Assembly: GCA_030684415.1 (NCBI GenBank)
Contig: JAUXNL010000275.1
Coordinates: 1-7,132, forward strand
DNA length: 7,132 nucleotides
From: Moraxellaceae bacterium
Lineage (GTDB): Bacteria > Pseudomonadota > Gammaproteobacteria > Pseudomonadales > Moraxellaceae
Reading direction: 5' to 3'
Position 1 is the stretch's first letter; each line of letters begins with the position of its first letter. A program made the position numbers and the translations under genes. Under the pieces are notes generated by a model. The model had not been told where the DNA came from. It did no database searches and saw only the letters and a list, made by a program, of their open reading frames with translations. Of the stretch, positions 6,078 to 7,132 are shown one piece after another.

Positions 6078-7132
6078 TCACTTGGCCTTTGCCGGGCTGA
6101 TCACCCAACGGCCGTCACGGAAGAACGCCTGCCAGCCGGTAGGCTTGCCCTCTTTTTCAGTCAGCACATATTGCTCGCGCGTCTTGCGACTGAAACGCAA
6201 CACAGCCTTGTTGCCCTCGCCATCCTGCGTTGGCGCGTCCAACAGATAGCGGTGCTTTTCATCCAGCTTGTCCGCCACCATCCGCAACTCGTCAATCAGC
6301 GGTGCCCGCGTTTCACGGTGCTTGGGGAAAAGACTGGCGGCCAGGAAGAGACCGGCCGCACCGTCGCGCAGCAGGAAAAAGTCATCCGACTTTTCGCAGC
6401 GCAACTGCGGCATGGGAATCGGGTCGGCCTTGGGGGGCGCGGCCTCACCATTGCGCAGCAGCTTGCGGGTATTGCCGCAGGCGCTGTTGGTACAGCCGAA
6501 ATACTTGCCGAAGCGGCCCGTCTTGAGCTGCATGTCCGAACCGCATTTGTCGCACTCGATCAGCGGGCCATCGTAGCCCTTGATGCGATAGCTGCCTTGC
6601 TCGACCAGAAAACCGTCGCAATCGGGGTTGTTGCCGCAGACATGCAGCTTGCGGCCTTCATCAATCAGATAGCTTTCCATCGCGGTGCTGCACTTGGGGC
6701 AACGCTTGCGTGCCAGCAACTGGCGCGATTCGCTTTCTTCATCATTTTCATCCAGCGCGACCACATCGCCGCCCGGCACCAGATTGACGGTGCCCTTGCA
6801 GCGCTCTTTCGGTGGCAAGCCGTAGCCGGAACAGCCGAGGAAAACGCCGGTGCTGGCGGTGCGAATCTGCATGGGGCGCGCACAGAGCAGGCAGGGAATA
6901 TCCGTGGTCACCGGCTGGTTGCGGCGCATGCCGTCATCCTGCCCGGCCTTTTCCAGTTTCTGGCGGAAGTCTTTGTAGAAGTCGTTGAGGACTTTTTTCC
7001 AGTCCAGCGAACCTTCCGCCACCTTGTCGAGCTCGCGCTCCAGCTCGGCCGTGAAGGCATAGTCCATCAGGTTGTCGAAATTCTCGGTCAGGCGGTCGGT
7101 GACGATGTCGCCCATTTTTTCCGCATACAGAC
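6078..7132 (-). CDS. topA: DNA topoisomerase I, C-terminal part (5' end beyond window)
   Basis: The visible 351 residues (the frame stays open to the edge, entering as LYAEK before MGDIVTDRLTENF) are the end of type IA topoisomerase I. The core fold ends with the helical FTAELERELDKVAEG region. Three Cys4 zinc ribbons follow. Counting from the Met at 7115, the cysteines are 75/78/95/106, 139/142/160/166 and 188/191/208/213. A final Cys-poor domain, about 240-345, carries DGAAGLFLAASLFPKHRETR-type sequence, as in gammaproteobacterial TopA. Known: TopA relaxes negative supercoils behind RNA polymerase, and the ribbons bind single-stranded DNA and contact RNA polymerase. The active-site Tyr lies outside the window. 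The Met at 7115 is internal, not the start. The third cysteine spacing of ribbon 1 is slightly long. All zinc ligands are present. Confidence 0.97.
   Translation of the reverse strand, partial: LYAEKMGDIVTDRLTENFDNLMDYAFTAELERELDKVAEGSLDWKKVLNDFYKDFRQKLEKAGQDDGMRRNQPVTTDIPCLLCARPMQIRTASTGVFLGCSGYGLPPKERCKGTVNLVPGGDVVALDENDEESESRQLLARKRCPKCSTAMESYLIDEGRKLHVCGNNPDCDGFLVEQGSYRIKGYDGPLIECDKCGSDMQLKTGRFGKYFGCTNSACGNTRKLLRNGEAAPPKADPIPMPQLRCEKSDDFFLLRDGAAGLFLAASLFPKHRETRAPLIDELRMVADKLDEKHRYLLDAPTQDGEGNKAVLRFSRKTREQYVLTEKEGKPTGWQAFFRDGRWVISPAKAK

Overview
The window reads as a chromosomal, moderately high-GC gammaproteobacterial segment, most likely Pseudomonadales or a related marine/soil lineage. 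The evidence is the tRNA sequences, the codon bias (long shadow frames on the opposite strand), and a topA, DUF6586-like, small-ORF order that I recall from Pseudomonas. Every gene I can support lies on the minus strand, so transcription runs from high to low coordinates. No mobile element, CRISPR array or prophage signal was seen.

Right part (about 7132 to 5174): the 3' end of topA (DNA topoisomerase I, with three Cys4 zinc ribbons and the Cys-poor C-terminal domain), then after 16 bp a 186-residue DUF6586-like protein, then after 72 bp an 84-residue conserved-looking hypothetical. Middle (5060 to 3928): a LOG-family nucleotide phosphoribohydrolase whose stop codon overlaps the start of a short YkuD-type L,D-transpeptidase with no export signal. 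Next (3778 to 3517): a compact stable-RNA operon with a perfect-consensus sigma-70 promoter, tRNA-Val(TAC), tRNA-Asp(GTC) and a strong intrinsic terminator.

Left part (3369 to 1): one uninterrupted reading frame of 1123 codons running off the window. It encodes a c-di-GMP signalling protein with the order PilZ, DUF1631, GGDEF, EAL. The PilZ binding motifs look intact. The GGDEF domain is visibly degenerate: NADEF signature, a missing metal-ligand Asp and no RxxD I-site. The EAL motif itself (as EIL) is the last thing encoded before the edge. I infer a c-di-GMP-sensing protein whose output, if enzymatic, is more likely hydrolysis than synthesis. It is the most interesting object here, and it has no listed complete ORF only because it leaves the window. 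The rest is ordinary housekeeping sequence.
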